Positions 1 through 10,066 of a DNA stretch of 64,000 bases are shown here, piece by piece. Each line of letters opens with the position of its first letter. The stretch's first letter is position 1. The notes under the pieces are model-generated. The model worked only from the letters and a program-made list of their open reading frames with translations, made no database searches and had not been told where the DNA came from. This DNA is from CAWHJN01 sp963829705. Its GTDB lineage: Bacteria; Bacteroidota; Rhodothermia; Rhodothermales; BA12. The translations under genes were made by a program, and so were the position numbers. The stretch spans positions 620,001-684,000 of the forward strand of contig CAWHJN010000001.1 of NCBI GenBank assembly GCA_963829705.1, in the 5' to 3' direction.

Positions 1-637
1 GGTAGTCGAGTGCCCACTTGGGCCGCCCCATACGTCGGCTCTTTCCGCCTGCGAGCACCAGCCCGTAGAGCGGCGCGGCGGCCTTCTCGCGCACGAATGC
101 TTCTACGAAAAGGGCGATGCCGTCCACGTCATCGCGGTGAAAAAACGGGAGGTCGCCCAGCCCCCCGGGCGCGTCGCCGGGGCCGACGATGGCGAGGACG
201 TTCGCGAACGAGCCCTCGCCCAACTCGCGCACGGCCCGGCCTTCCGCGTCGAGCACGAGCAGCTTGGGCAGACTGGAGTGCTTGAAGCCCTCGGCGAGCA
301 CGAAGTCGGCGTCCACGAAGGCGGCCCCGCGCGCGAAGCGCGAATCCGGCAGCGTGCTGATGCGGGCGTGGTGGCGCGGGTCGTTGATGAGGACGGCCGC
401 CGCACCCGCCTCCATCGCCCGGTGGGTGTCCTTGCCGGGCGTATCCATCACGAAGCGGTGCGCGTCGTGCTTGACGTAGCCGACGCGGTATCGGTCCGCC
501 CAGCGGCGCAGGAGGGCGCACGCGAGCGTGGTCTTGCCCGACCCCGAGTAGCCGCACAGCGCCACCTCGAACGGGTGGTAGGTGAAGCCGCGCGGTGCTC
601 CGCAGCCGGAGAGGTTGCCTTTATCCGCCGTAGTCAC
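1..637 (-). CDS. mobBA: MobB-MobA fusion, molybdopterin-guanine dinucleotide synthesis (partial)
   Basis: The gene runs off the left edge, leaving about 212 residues. The first part is a MobB-type P-loop protein with a Walker A GYSGSGKTT at residues 29-37 and the FVxADFVLAEGFKHS-like stretch of that family. Without a stop the frame continues into LVLAGGKSRRMGRPK, the nucleotide-binding signature of MobA, which attaches GMP to molybdopterin. I infer one bifunctional protein that makes the bis-MGD form of Moco needed by the nitrate reductase upstream in the same operon. The start is taken as GTG at 637, overlapping the end of moaC by 17 bases; no ATG lies in frame before the Walker motif. Only the first part of MobA is visible, so its catalytic residues cannot be checked. 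Confidence 0.85.
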   Translation of the reverse strand, partial: MTTADKGNLSGCGAPRGFTYHPFEVALCGYSGSGKTTLACALLRRWADRYRVGYVKHDAHRFVMDTPGKDTHRAMEAGAAAVLINDPRHHARISTLPDSRFARGAAFVDADFVLAEGFKHSSLPKLLVLDAEGRAVRELGEGSFANVLAIVGPGDAPGGLGDLPFFHRDDVDGIALFVEAFVREKAAAPLYGLVLAGGKSRRMGRPKWALDY

Positions 638-1091
638 GCTTGCCTCCGCGTTTTTCGAGCAGTCGCGTCTCGGTGATGACGATGTCGTGCGAGATGCCTT
701 TGCACATGTCGTAGACAGCCAGTGCCGCACCGTACGCGCCCGAGAGCGCCTCCATCTCGACGCCTGTGCGGTGGTGCGTCGCCACTTCGCACTCGATCAC
801 GACGCGCCCCTCGGCCTCGTCCATCTCGATGCGAAACGCGCACTTTTCGAGCGGCAGTGGGTGGCACAGCGGCAAGAGGTCGCTCGTCTTTTTGGCGGCG
901 ATGGTGCCGGTGAGCATCGCGGTGTGGAAGACCGGCCCTTTCTTCGTGTGGAGTTCGCCGTCGCGGAAAAGCGCGCAGACGTCGGGCGGCAGCTGCACCG
1001 TGGCGCGGGCGCGGGCGGTGCGGCGCGTGGGCGTTTTCTCGCTCACGTCCACCATCGCCGGGCGGTCGTGTCTGTCCAGGTGGCTCAGCAT
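621..1091 (-). CDS. moaC: Cyclic pyranopterin monophosphate synthase MoaC
   Basis: The 156-residue product has the length and motifs of MoaC: LCHPLPLEK, VATHHRTGVEMEAL and YDMCKGISHDI, which include the conserved His, Glu, Asp and Lys of the active site. MoaC acts with MoaA in the first step of Moco synthesis, turning the GTP-derived intermediate into cyclic pyranopterin monophosphate in the cytoplasm. The ATG at 1091 follows the moaA stop by two bases, so the two are translationally linked. The 3' end overlaps the mobB-mobA start. The N-terminal 25 residues are poorly conserved, and a later Met (MVDVSEK) could also serve as start. Confidence 0.95.
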   Translation of the reverse strand: MLSHLDRHDRPAMVDVSEKTPTRRTARARATVQLPPDVCALFRDGELHTKKGPVFHTAMLTGTIAAKKTSDLLPLCHPLPLEKCAFRIEMDEAEGRVVIECEVATHHRTGVEMEALSGAYGAALAVYDMCKGISHDIVITETRLLEKRGGKRDYGG

Positions 1092-1093
1092 CG

Positions 1094-2065
1094 TCAGCCT
1101 CCGATCTCGTGCATGGGCTGCGCGATCTCGTGCAGCCGGTGGTTGGGTTTCATGGGTAGCACGCGGGCCAGCACGTCGGGGTACTGTTCGGCGGGCACGC
1201 CGCGCAGGCTTTCGCCGTCCTCCGACATCAAACACGCCCGTAGCGTGCCGCGCGCCGACAGCCGCAGCCGCGAGCACGTCGCGCAGAACGGGCGGCTTTC
1301 CGAGGCGATGAAGCCAACCTCGGCTTCGTTTTCCGTCCTGAACGAGAACGCCGTCGCGTCGCTTTCCGCGTCGATGGGCGTGAGGGCGTAGCGATCCCGC
1401 AGCGTTTCGATCACCTCGCCTGCCGATACGAACAGCTCGGCGTGGCGGCCCCGCTGCGGCCCGATCTTCATGTATTCCAGGAAGCGCACGGGGATGCCGT
1501 GACACGCGGAGAAGTCCACGAAATCCGCCACCTCGCCGTCGTTGGCCCCCCGGATGAGGACGACGTTGATTTTCACCCTGAAGCCCATTGCCTTCGCCTT
1601 CAGGATCGCCGCGAGGACGCGGTCGAAAAACGGCGTCTTCGTGATGGCCTCGAAGCGGTCGGCGCGCAGGCTGTCGAGGCTGACGTTGAGATGCCGACAT
1701 CCGATCTCGGCCAGAAACGGCAGGCGCTTCTCGAGCCAGTAGCCATTGGTGGTGAGGCCGAGTTTTTCGAGTGGCAGCCGGGCGATGCCGGTGGCGATCT
1801 CCTCGAACTCGCGCCGGGCGAGCGGTTCGCCACCCGTCAGCCGGATCTGCCGGATGCCCGCCTCGACGAGGCCCCCGCACATCGCCACGAGTTCGGCGGG
1901 CGGGACGAGGGTGGCGGACGGCTGAAACTGCACGTCGGCGGGCATACAGTACGTGCAGCGGAAGTTGCACACGTCGGTGAGCGATACGCGCAGCTTGCGA
2001 ATCCAGCGCCCGTGCGGGTCGGTGAGGACGGGTAAGAGTTCCATGCGCGTCAGGTCGGGCTCCAC
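1094..2065 (-). CDS. moaA: GTP 3',8-cyclase MoaA (radical SAM)
   Basis: The 323-residue radical SAM enzyme carries the N-terminal CNFRCTYC cluster motif near residue 33, the SAM-binding LTGGEPL, the VSLDS strand, and a C-terminal second cluster motif (CATCSRLRLS, then RACL). It ends in the Gly-Gly pair that MoaA needs for activity. With MoaC it makes cyclic pyranopterin monophosphate from GTP. Its start overlaps the moeA stop by 16 bases and its stop abuts moaC, so it is an internal gene of the nitrate/Moco operon. Length and motifs are all normal. Confidence 0.96.
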   Translation of the reverse strand: MEPDLTRMELLPVLTDPHGRWIRKLRVSLTDVCNFRCTYCMPADVQFQPSATLVPPAELVAMCGGLVEAGIRQIRLTGGEPLARREFEEIATGIARLPLEKLGLTTNGYWLEKRLPFLAEIGCRHLNVSLDSLRADRFEAITKTPFFDRVLAAILKAKAMGFRVKINVVLIRGANDGEVADFVDFSACHGIPVRFLEYMKIGPQRGRHAELFVSAGEVIETLRDRYALTPIDAESDATAFSFRTENEAEVGFIASESRPFCATCSRLRLSARGTLRACLMSEDGESLRGVPAEQYPDVLARVLPMKPNHRLHEIAQPMHEIGG

Positions 2066-3231
2066 GAAAACACGGGAACGGGGCCGGGGGCCGTTAGCTC
2101 CGGCGCGACCTCAGCGAAGCCGTCGCTCGCTACGACCGACAGGAAATCGCCCGAACCGTTCGTGGGCACGGGGTGCGCGTCCATCCCCTCGAAGCGGACG
2201 GGCACGAAGTGGGTGAAGTCGTTTTTACGCCGAGGCAGAGAGGTCAGCACCGCCGTTCCCGGCGCAGCCTCCGCGCCCGCACACCGCGCCAGAAACGGCA
2301 GCACGTAGCGGTACAGGCACACCAGCGCCGAGACGGGGTTGCCCGGAAGCCCGAACACCGCCTGCCCGTTCGCCGTCGCGCCGAACCACAAGGGCTTGCC
2401 GGGCTTCTGCCGGATCTTGTGGAAGACCTCCACGACACCGAGGGTTTTCAGGATTGTCGGCACGAGGTCGAACCGCCCCGCCGACACGCCGCCCGAAAGG
2501 ATCAGCACGTCCGATGCGGCGAGGGTTTCTTCGAGGAGACGCTGCATTGAGGGGGCCTCGTCGCGGGCGTGTTGGAGCATGACGCCGCCGTAGCCGTGCT
2601 GCGCGAGCGCCGCCCGGACGGCGTGGCCGTTCGACTGTCGGATCTGGTGAAAGAGCGGCGTCGCCTCCACTTCCACGAGTTCGTCGCCCGTCGTCACGAC
2701 GGCGAGGCGCGGCAGCGCGGCCACCCGCACCGTCGCCTTTCCCACCGACGCCAGCGCCGCCACGTGGTGCGGTCCGATCCGCGTGCCCTCCGCGAGAACG
2801 AGCGTGCCCGCCCGCGCGTCCGTGCCACGGTGGTGAACGTTCTGCCCTTTTTCGACCTTCTGCGCGTCGCGCAGCGTGACCGTGCCGTTTTCGAGATGGA
2901 TCACCTCGTACGGCACGACGGTGTCGCAGCCCTCGGGCAGCGCCGCGCCCGTCATGACCTCGATGCACGCCGCCACATCGGCCAGCGTGTGCGGCGGTTC
3001 GCCCGCGGCCTGCGTACCTGCCACACGAAAGCGTGTTTTTCCGTCCCTCAGGCCTTCAAACGCCAGCGCGATGCCGTCCATCGCCACGCGGTCGAAGGGC
3101 GGATAGTCGCGGTCGGTACCGACGCTTTCGCGCAGTACGCGCCCAGCCGCGTCGGCCAGCGGCACCGCGGCGGTTTCGCAGAGGCGGACGTGCGCGCGCA
3201 GCTTCTCGTCGGCTTTTACGATGGAAATCAC
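2050..3231 (-). CDS. moeA: Molybdopterin molybdenumtransferase MoeA
   Basis: The 393-residue product matches MoeA end to end: PPFDRVAMDG near residue 43, MTGAALPEGCDTVV, TTGDEL, LSGGVSAGRFD and VFGLPGNPVSA. MoeA inserts molybdate into adenylated molybdopterin in the cytoplasm. The start is a GTG at 3231 whose last two bases form part of the TGA stop of the upstream transporter gene. No ATG fits, since the protein begins VISIVKADEKL and the conserved N-terminal domain starts immediately. Context is the nitrate transporter upstream and moaA downstream. Confidence 0.94.
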   Translation of the reverse strand: MISIVKADEKLRAHVRLCETAAVPLADAAGRVLRESVGTDRDYPPFDRVAMDGIALAFEGLRDGKTRFRVAGTQAAGEPPHTLADVAACIEVMTGAALPEGCDTVVPYEVIHLENGTVTLRDAQKVEKGQNVHHRGTDARAGTLVLAEGTRIGPHHVAALASVGKATVRVAALPRLAVVTTGDELVEVEATPLFHQIRQSNGHAVRAALAQHGYGGVMLQHARDEAPSMQRLLEETLAASDVLILSGGVSAGRFDLVPTILKTLGVVEVFHKIRQKPGKPLWFGATANGQAVFGLPGNPVSALVCLYRYVLPFLARCAGAEAAPGTAVLTSLPRRKNDFTHFVPVRFEGMDAHPVPTNGSGDFLSVVASDGFAEVAPELTAPGPVPVFSWSPT

Positions 3232-4424
3232 GGCAGGCGCACGTCGCGCAGCCGCCACGCCGTGTAGATGGCTCCGGCGAAGGCCACGTTGGAGAGCAGC
3301 ATCAGCCCGATGGCATACGAGCCGGTGGCCTGGTAGACGAGCCCCATGATGATGGGGGGCAGGAAACCGCCCAGCCCGCCCGCCGCGCCGACCAGCCCCG
3401 TGACGCTGCCGACCTGCGAGGCCGGGGCGCGCCGCCCCACGAGCGCGAACACGGCCCCATTGCCGATGCCGAGCGCCGCTGCAATCGTCAGAAACCCCAC
3501 CGTCGCCGTCACGATGCCCGGCTCGAAGGCCGTCACGATGGCGCCGATGCCGATGGCGACGAACGCGAAAAGAAGAATGGGCACGCCGCCAAAGCGATCT
3601 GCGAGCGCGCCGCCGACGGGCCGCGTGGCGGTGGCGAGCACGATGAAGCCTGCCGCCCGCAATGCCGCATCGGGCACGGCGAGGCCGTACGCTTCGGTCA
3701 GGAACGTGGGCAGGTACGCGCCGAAGGCCACGAAGCCGCCGAAGGTGACGGCGTAGAGCATCGCCAGGTCGCGCGCGATGGGCAGCTTCAGCACCTCCAC
3801 AAAGCGCGCCACCATCGAGCCCGACGAAGGCGTGCGGCCCGGCGCGTCGCGGCCCAGCAGGGCGAAGACGACGGCGGTGACGGCGAGCGCGCCCACCACG
3901 ATGAGGTAGGCCGCGGGGAGGCCCATGTTCTTCGCAATCGACGGCGACAGAAAGCCCGAGATGGCCGTGCCTACGTTGCCCGCGCCGTAGATGCCGAGAA
4001 ACAGCCCGCGTTTCGCCGGTGCCACCCACGCATTCACGAACGGGATGCCGACGGCGAACGACGCGCCGCCCAGTCCGAGGAACAGCCCCCCCACCAGTAG
4101 GGACGAGTACGCATCCGTCACCGACAGAAACAGCACGGGGAGGATGGTGAGCGCCGTCACAGCGGTAAACATTACCCGGCCACCGTAGCGGTCGGTGAGC
4201 GCGCCGATGGGGATGCGCGCCAACGCGCCGATGAGGGCGGGGACGGCCACGAGCAACGACACCTGGAAGGGCGTCAGGCTGAGGAGTTCGCGGTACGTCG
4301 GAGCCAGCGGCCCCAGCAGGTTCCACGCCCAGAAGTTGACGGCGAGCGCCAGCGTGGCCAGCGTGAGCGCGCGCACCGCGCCTTTCTGGTTCGCAGGCAC
4401 GGCGAAAAAAGGCTGATCGGTCAT
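3228..4424 (-). CDS. narK: NarK/NasA-type nitrate/nitrite MFS transporter
   Basis: The 398-residue protein has about twelve hydrophobic segments and MFS motif A between helices 2 and 3 (GALTDRYGGR). A glycine-rich helix near residues 120-160 (GLGGASFAVG, then GIYGAGNVGTA) is the nitrate signature of the NarK/NasA branch. It is expected to import nitrate or export nitrite across the inner membrane. It sits directly between the putative electron-transfer subunits and the Moco genes, and its ATG at 4424 follows the preceding stop with no gap. The family assignment is firm. Whether it is a symporter or antiporter cannot be told from sequence. Confidence 0.9.
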   Translation of the reverse strand: MTDQPFFAVPANQKGAVRALTLATLALAVNFWAWNLLGPLAPTYRELLSLTPFQVSLLVAVPALIGALARIPIGALTDRYGGRVMFTAVTALTILPVLFLSVTDAYSSLLVGGLFLGLGGASFAVGIPFVNAWVAPAKRGLFLGIYGAGNVGTAISGFLSPSIAKNMGLPAAYLIVVGALAVTAVVFALLGRDAPGRTPSSGSMVARFVEVLKLPIARDLAMLYAVTFGGFVAFGAYLPTFLTEAYGLAVPDAALRAAGFIVLATATRPVGGALADRFGGVPILLFAFVAIGIGAIVTAFEPGIVTATVGFLTIAAALGIGNGAVFALVGRRAPASQVGSVTGLVGAAGGLGGFLPPIIMGLVYQATGSYAIGLMLLSNVAFAGAIYTAWRLRDVRLP

Positions 4425-4667
4425 TCAGTCAAGTCGGTAGAGGTACCAGAGCAGCCCCAGGTTGAGGCCGAGGCACACGAGGCTCGCCAGCGCGGCGGGC
4501 ACCACGACCCCCGTGTGGCCGCCGAGGTAGGCGTTCATCGTCGCCGTCAAAAGCCATAGTTGCAGCACCACCATCAGAATGACGAACACGAGAATGGCGT
4601 TCACGATCGTCATGCGCTGGGCGCGGACGAAGTGCGGGCGACTGTTGCGGGAGAGCGTCGGTTTCAT
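4425..4667 (-). CDS. Small two-helix membrane protein (DUF6755-like)
   Basis: The 80-residue protein has a basic N-terminus and two hydrophobic helices at about residues 21-43 and 54-77, joined by a short Gly-rich loop, and ends in YLYRLD. It overlaps the Rieske stop by ATGA and abuts the narK start, so it is translated with them. It resembles the small DUF6755 membrane proteins as I remember them, but I cannot verify that here. I infer a membrane anchor or spacer for the Rieske/ferredoxin module. No catalytic or metal-binding residues are seen. Confidence 0.65.
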   Translation of the reverse strand: MKPTLSRNSRPHFVRAQRMTIVNAILVFVILMVVLQLWLLTATMNAYLGGHTGVVVPAALASLVCLGLNLGLLWYLYRLD

Positions 4668-5263
4668 GCCGCGTCCTCCTCCAGGCCCGTCGCGTACACG
4701 TTGCTGCCGCGCACGGCCAGCAGCACGCGCCCGAGCGGACGGCGCGGGGGGCCGGCGAGGGGCCGTCCCGTTTCGAGGTCGAACCAGCCGTTGTGGCACG
4801 GGCAGTGCAGTTCGAGCGCGCCCGCCTCGCCCGACACCGCCACCTCGGGTTTTTGGGCGGGCACGATGGGGCACAAGAGGTGCGTACACTGCTGGTCGTA
4901 CGCCACGAACGACGCCGCGCCCGTGCGGACGAGCAGCCTCGGCGGGCTGTCCTGCTCGGGGTAGTGGAACGTTTTCGAGCCGCCGACGGGCAACTCGTCC
5001 ACGCCCGCGATCCGTGCCGCGGGTAGCCCGGACGACGGACGACGGAGCGCGCTTTTGGCGACGAGCCACCCCTGACCGGCGACGAACGCCACGCTCGTCA
5101 GCACGATAAACTTGACGAGATCGCGGCGTGAGACGTACTCGTCCTGCGGCCAGTCGATGGGGAAATCCTGCCGCCACTTGGGCTGTTCCTCCAGCGGCCG
5201 CCCGTCCGGCGGGACGGTGTGGCGGTCGAGGTCTTTCGGGGTTTGCAGGCCGGATGGAATCAT
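4664..5263 (-). CDS. Rieske [2Fe-2S] protein with Tat-type anchor
   Basis: The 199-residue protein has a Rieske domain in its C-terminal half with the two cluster motifs CTHLLCP and CPCHNGW, giving two Cys and two His ligands. Near residue 45 SRRDLVKF precedes a hydrophobic helix, the pattern of a Tat signal-anchor, so the cluster domain should lie outside the inner membrane. It is preceded by the four-cluster ferredoxin gene (3-base gap) and overlaps the small membrane protein gene. In this operon it probably takes part in electron flow between quinol and the molybdoenzyme, but its partner is not shown by sequence. The extended N-terminus before the Tat motif is unusual. Confidence 0.88.
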   Translation of the reverse strand: MIPSGLQTPKDLDRHTVPPDGRPLEEQPKWRQDFPIDWPQDEYVSRRDLVKFIVLTSVAFVAGQGWLVAKSALRRPSSGLPAARIAGVDELPVGGSKTFHYPEQDSPPRLLVRTGAASFVAYDQQCTHLLCPIVPAQKPEVAVSGEAGALELHCPCHNGWFDLETGRPLAGPPRRPLGRVLLAVRGSNVYATGLEEDAA

Positions 5264-5266
5264 GCG

Positions 5267-5896
5267 TCAGAGAATGTTGATGAAGACGTCGTCCATCATG
5301 TCGTGCCCGATGGTGGGCTCGTGCAGCGCTGCCGCCACGTCCACCCAGTTCACGGTGTCCTCATCGGGCAGCATCATGTTGACTTTCGTGGTGAGGGTCT
5401 GATGGCCGAACTGGAAGGTGTTGACGGGCCGGGCGTGGGGGCGCAGCCGCCTCATCTCCTCGCGCGTGCCGAAGGCGAGGGCCTGGCTGGGGCACACCGA
5501 CGCGCACATGGGCTTGAGCCCCACCGAGGTGCGGTCGTAGCACATGTCACACTTCATCATCAGGTTCATCTCGGTGCTCATCTTCGGCACGCCGAAGGGA
5601 CACGCCAGCACGCAGTTGTTGCACGCGATGCAACGCGGCTTGCGGGCGGTCTGCACGATGCCGTCCTCGGTGCGCTTGATGGCGTCGGCGGGGCAGACTT
5701 CGGCGCATGTGGGCGAGTCGCAGTGCATACACACCACGGGCACGGTCTGCGTCGAGTGGCCGCGATCGACGTAGTCGAGCTGAATCATCGACTGGCCCTT
5801 GTGGGTGTCGCACTCCATGCACGCCTGCACGCACGCTTGGCAGCCGATGCACCGGCCGGGGTCGATAAAGAATTCGAGCGCTTCGGGGACGGGCAC
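5267..5896 (-). CDS. 4Fe-4S ferredoxin-type electron-transfer subunit (DmsB/NrfC-like)
   Basis: The 209-residue protein contains four Cys motifs typical of the beta subunits of molybdopterin oxidoreductases: CIGCQACVQAC, CMHCDSPTCAEVC, CIACNNCVLAC and CDMCYDR with a later CASVC. It should carry four [4Fe-4S] clusters and pass electrons between the membrane subunit and the molybdoenzyme. There is no signal peptide, which fits a cytoplasmic position or co-export with a partner. The start is GTG at 5896, four bases after the upstream stop; the first cluster motif begins near residue 16, leaving no room for a later start. Confidence 0.92.
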   Translation of the reverse strand: MPVPEALEFFIDPGRCIGCQACVQACMECDTHKGQSMIQLDYVDRGHSTQTVPVVCMHCDSPTCAEVCPADAIKRTEDGIVQTARKPRCIACNNCVLACPFGVPKMSTEMNLMMKCDMCYDRTSVGLKPMCASVCPSQALAFGTREEMRRLRPHARPVNTFQFGHQTLTTKVNMMLPDEDTVNWVDVAAALHEPTIGHDMMDDVFINIL

Positions 5897-5900
5897 GGGC

Positions 5901-6118
5901 TCAGGGGTCGGGTGAAAGAGAATCGAGCGGGGCGGGCGTTTCGGGCCGGGCCGCGCCGAGGGCGACCTCCCACGCGCCCTCGTGGCACAACCCCGCGATG
6001 GACGCGGCCTCGTAGGCGTCGCAGGCGGCGCCGAGGTGCTCGGGCGGCACAGCGGCGGCGAGGCGGCGGCGTACGGCGCGGGCCTCGCGGGCGTAAGGCG
6101 TCTCGCGGGTGGACGGCG

Positions 6119-6122
<4 letters not shown>
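5901..6122 (-). CDS. Hypothetical 73-residue protein in nitrate operon
   Basis: A small ORF overlaps the stop of the catalytic subunit by ATGA and ends four bases before the ferredoxin gene, so it is very likely translated. The product is Ala- and Arg-rich in its first half (YAREARAVRRRLAA) and has a segment AASIAGLCHEGAWEVAL with a single Cys. There is no signal peptide or membrane helix. I do not recognise the family. Position suggests a dedicated assembly chaperone or accessory factor for the molybdoenzyme, but nothing in the sequence shows this. Confidence 0.6.
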
Positions 6123-8402
<2,280 letters not shown>

Positions 8403-8509
8403 GGAAGCAGGGGTGTACCCATAGCGGTCGGGGACAGACGATCAGACGAGCAGCGGGGACCCGTAGTCCCCGATCCTCCATCGCGCGTTCCCTCTGGGGT
8501 GCGGCCTCG

Positions 8510-9658
8510 TCATGGGTGGAAGTTGTCGGCGTCCTCGATGCCCAGCGGCCCTTCGCCGCGGCCGGGGTTGGCGAAGACGGGCATCGGCAGGGGCTGGCCG
8601 TCGCGCGGGAGCACGGCCCCGCCGCGGCGGCCCTGCCACGCCAGGCCCTGCGCCATCGCCACCGACGCGCGGCGGCACGGGGGGCAGATCCACTGGTAAT
8701 GCTCGACGGGCCCGTCGATCTCGTACCGGTAGCCAAGCTGGCGCTCGACGTCGATGAGGTCTTCGACGTGCATCTTCGACGTGAAGGCGTGCCCGCAGCG
8801 TCGGCAGTGCGCGGCCTCCTCGCTGCGCCCGACATCTTTGTAGAACCCGACGCCGAGCTGGGCAGGGCGCTGGAAGATGTGAAAGAACTTGCCGAAGGGC
8901 AGCCACAGAAACGTGCCGATAACGGTGATGGCGTGCAGGATGGCGATGAACGTGTACGCGTACCCCGCCATCCACGTGTAGCTGGCCGTCAGCATCAGGC
9001 CGGTCAGGCTGACGGCGAAGAGCAGGATGAGCGGCATGAAGTCCTCGGCAAAGCGCTGCACCGCCGCCGCACCCTCCTCGCGCATCCGCCGCCGCATGGC
9101 CAGCATCACGCCCGCGATGACGAGAAAGGACGCCCACACGAGCCCGTGGAACAGGAAAAACGCGACGGCCGACGCGTGCGGAAATCGGAACAGCGGAAAG
9201 CCGAAAACCATGGCCTCGTAAAGCGACACGTCGCCCGCCACGGGGCGGAAGTACAGCCACCCGAAAACGAGTGGGAACGTAATGGCGACGGCGAGGAGGC
9301 ACCCCCACATAATGAGCAGGTGCGTAACGCCGCGCAGCGTGCTCCGCTTGAAGATGAAGGTGTTGCCCGCCACCTCCGTCGCCATGCGCTGGGCCCACGT
9401 GCGGGCGTTGCGGGCGCGGTAGCCTTTCTTGAAAAACGCCTGCCAGCCACGCCGCCAGTACACACCTGTGGGCGGACGCTGCAACCACATCGCGTAGCGG
9501 TACGTGAGGCCGAAGGTGGCAAACAAGACGGAGAACGTATAGCCGACGAGCGCGGCGTCGAAGTGCTCGAGGTTGCGCGAACCGAGGATGATGAGCACGC
9601 CCAGCAGCAGGGTCAGCCCCAGCGCCCACGCCACCGACTGCGCCACTTCACGTCTCAT
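8510..9658 (-). CDS. NarI-like membrane subunit with C-terminal Cys-rich ribbon
   Basis: The 382-residue protein is the first gene of the nitrate operon. It has a helix pair near the N-terminus and four more hydrophobic helices. Several His lie at helix ends (THLLIMWG, FLFHGLVWA, ILHAITVIG), and LPFGKFFHIFQRP resembles the quinol/heme region of nitrate reductase gamma subunits. After about residue 285 a soluble tail carries CRRCG and CPPCRR, a zinc-ribbon or rubredoxin-like pair. I infer a heme b quinol dehydrogenase feeding the molybdoenzyme. The heme ligands are not proven, and the Cys tail is not part of classical NarI. Confidence 0.75.
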   Translation of the reverse strand: MRREVAQSVAWALGLTLLLGVLIILGSRNLEHFDAALVGYTFSVLFATFGLTYRYAMWLQRPPTGVYWRRGWQAFFKKGYRARNARTWAQRMATEVAGNTFIFKRSTLRGVTHLLIMWGCLLAVAITFPLVFGWLYFRPVAGDVSLYEAMVFGFPLFRFPHASAVAFFLFHGLVWASFLVIAGVMLAMRRRMREEGAAAVQRFAEDFMPLILLFAVSLTGLMLTASYTWMAGYAYTFIAILHAITVIGTFLWLPFGKFFHIFQRPAQLGVGFYKDVGRSEEAAHCRRCGHAFTSKMHVEDLIDVERQLGYRYEIDGPVEHYQWICPPCRRASVAMAQGLAWQGRRGGAVLPRDGQPLPMPVFANPGRGEGPLGIEDADNFHP

Positions 9659-9816
9659 GATTTTCTGTAAGGCTGGGAGCAGGGGGCAGAGGTGCGCCGC
9701 GACCGGTACGAGTTGGTTGCAGATGTACCCTGATAACTACGGATTTTCCCGGCACGCGTGTGCAGAGGAGTGTTGACGATGTGGCAATGTTGCCTGTTTC
9801 CGCGCCTCGCGGCGAA

Positions 9817-9830
9817 GGGGCAAACGCCCC
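9817..9830. repeat. Palindromic intergenic repeat GGGGC-AAAC-GCCCC
   Basis: A perfect five-base stem with a four-base loop sits in the divergent spacer. It has no T-run, so it is more likely a repeated intergenic element or mRNA structure than a terminator. Confidence 0.45.
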
Positions 9831-9868
9831 GTCCCGGCGGTGCTGCCGGAGGATACGCGCCGCTCGTT

Positions 9869-9908
9869 CCTCTCCCTCTCCCCGATGAGGAAGGGGACGG
9901 GGTGAGGG
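9869..9908. repeat. Pyrimidine/purine inverted repeat of the CCCTCTCCCC type
   Basis: CCCTCTCCCC is followed after about 17 bases by GGGGTGAGGG, an inverted repeat with one mismatch. Elements of this composition are scattered between genes in many high-GC genomes. It may be a repeated extragenic palindrome. Copy number cannot be judged from one window. Confidence 0.45.
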
Positions 9909-10066
9909 AAAACCGCTTGCAAAACCCTGGCAGAGGGTACCCCGTTTGAATGATCTTTGCCGTAGAAAGGCGCTTCACGTGCTTCTCACACGCGCTGAGG
10001 GTGTGCCTCACCGGAGCCTCGGGCGCACGCCCCTCGTTGGCAGTACTCGATCACTCTTTGCGCTCT

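Larger units (their letters stand above)
9659..10066. other. Divergent spacer between nitrate operon and moeB-like gene
   Basis: This 408-base spacer contains no supported gene. It should hold the promoters of the leftward nitrate/Moco operon and the rightward moeB-like gene. The box TACATCTG on the minus strand at 9720-9727, about 60 bases before the operon start, is one mismatch from TAnnTTTG, but no matching upstream element is clear. No FNR, NarL or NtcA-type site was convincing by eye. Two palindromic repeats are listed separately. Confidence 0.4.
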
